This document shows positions 52,248-52,700 of a stretch of 52,700 nucleotides of DNA, in pieces. This DNA comes from Peptococcaceae bacterium BICA1-7. Lineage in GTDB: Bacteria > Bacillota > Desulfotomaculia > Desulfotomaculales > Desulfocucumaceae. The stretch is taken from assembly GCA_000802095.1 (NCBI GenBank), contig JUEB01000005.1, forward strand, positions 1-52,700. The letters run 5' to 3'. Position 1 is the stretch's first letter. Each line of letters starts with the position of its first letter. A program made the translations under genes and the position numbers. Under the pieces are notes generated by a model. It saw only the letters and a program-made list of their open reading frames with translations, was not told the DNA's origin and did not search any database.

Positions 52248-52700
52248 ATGGGGAAATCTAAAAAACATATTCGTGGTCGTAAAGGTGAGTACTTTAGCGA
52301 ACAGATCCGTGGAATCAACCTGGAGCAAGTTCTTGTGGTCGCTATAGATGCCGCCAAGCACCACCAGAAGGCCCTTATATGTAATTATTTCGGTGACGTT
52401 ATTGAAGATTCCTTTTTCTTTGCCACTAATCTTGAGAGCAACCACTTGTTGGTGCAAAAAATCAATGAAGCTAAGGAACGTACTAATGCGGTCAAGGTGT
52501 TCCTAGGGATTGAGTCTACCGGTCATTATTATGAGGATGTTGTCCGGCAGCTCCAAGAACATGGCTACAATGTATCTATTATTAACCCTCTTACCACTAA
52601 GGAGGAACGATCTGCTTCCCTGAGCTGGTGTAAAACCGACGATATTGATCTGGCAGCTATTGCTTTTTGCATTATCCACAATAAAGGAACTGAATCAAAG
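52248..52700 (+). mobile_element. IS110-family transposase, N-terminal part, cut by window edge
   Basis: 151 codons visible, AAGGAGGT 9 nt before the ATG. RuvC-like DEDD residues: Asp in VVAIDAAKHHQKA (about 36), Glu in FLGIESTGHYYE (about 90), Asp in WCKTDDIDLAAIA (about 135). The C-terminal Ser-containing domain lies off the window. An opposite-strand frame here is a shadow. Confidence 0.93.

Noticed and set aside
52092-52457. 121-aa minus-strand frame
   Set aside because: Antisense to the IS110 transposase, which has a strong ribosome site and catalytic residues.

Overview
The window looks like chromosome from a strictly anaerobic, spore-former-like member of the Firmicutes, most likely a clostridial/Peptococcaceae (Desulfotomaculum/Pelotomaculum-like) bacterium. 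The reasons are strong GGAGG ribosome sites, many TTG and GTG starts, the Gram-positive competence genes comEA/comEC, lipoproteins, two tungsten/molybdenum aldehyde ferredoxin oxidoreductases (AORs), a siroheme sulfite-reductase-like protein, a LytS/LytT pair, and AMP-forming acetate activation. The lineage is inferred, not proven. No rRNA, tRNA or CRISPR array was seen.

Layout. 1-4.0 kb: an AOR cut by the window edge, hslO, and two lipoproteins. 4.0-12.2 kb (minus strand): a Cys-rich protein, a small sulfite reductase-like protein, a polysaccharide deacetylase, comEC, a conserved exported protein, a secreted lipase, a lytic transglycosylase and comEA. 12.2-14.2 kb: a YetF-like membrane protein and a DUF2325 protein. 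14.5-25.8 kb (plus strand): carboxylate metabolism, with an IclR regulator, two AMP-forming acyl/acetyl-CoA synthetases, an OxlT-like transporter, a CitE-like lyase and another MFS transporter, ending in a GNAT acetyltransferase coupled to a histone-deacetylase-family protein, which resembles the acuA/acuC logic for reversible acetylation of acetyl-CoA synthetase. 26.0-30.6 kb (minus): DUF169, a membrane protein, a TauE/SafE exporter, an HTH-less Crp-like protein and a full Crp/Fnr regulator. 30.9-34.3 kb: a 2-nitropropane dioxygenase-like flavoprotein, a small ferredoxin and a second AOR. 34.5-42.3 kb: a lysine exporter split into two genes, small unknowns, a P-loop ATPase and a MarR/adaptor/RND efflux operon. 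42.4-48.8 kb: HIT hydrolase, glnK-amtB, alr, nnr and acpS. 49-51 kb: LytS/LytT. 52.2 kb to the end: the start of an IS110-type transposase.

The two strongest regulatory observations come directly from the sequence. (1) glnK is preceded by a good promoter, two consecutive stem-loops with hexanucleotide loops carrying A at position 1 and G at position 4, and an overlapping intrinsic terminator. This is the architecture of an ANTAR-controlled antiterminator. A second, less canonical copy lies between glnK and amtB. (2) Two regions beside the Crp-like genes each carry a pair of Crp-family palindromes (TGTCG-N6-CGACA plus TGTC(A/T)-N6-TGACA) whose centres are exactly 22 bp apart, in the same order and orientation.

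Intergenic spaces also carry a family of heptamer-based repeats that abut a CCGACC core, a 47-nt perfect palindrome and CACAGAG-type inverted repeats.
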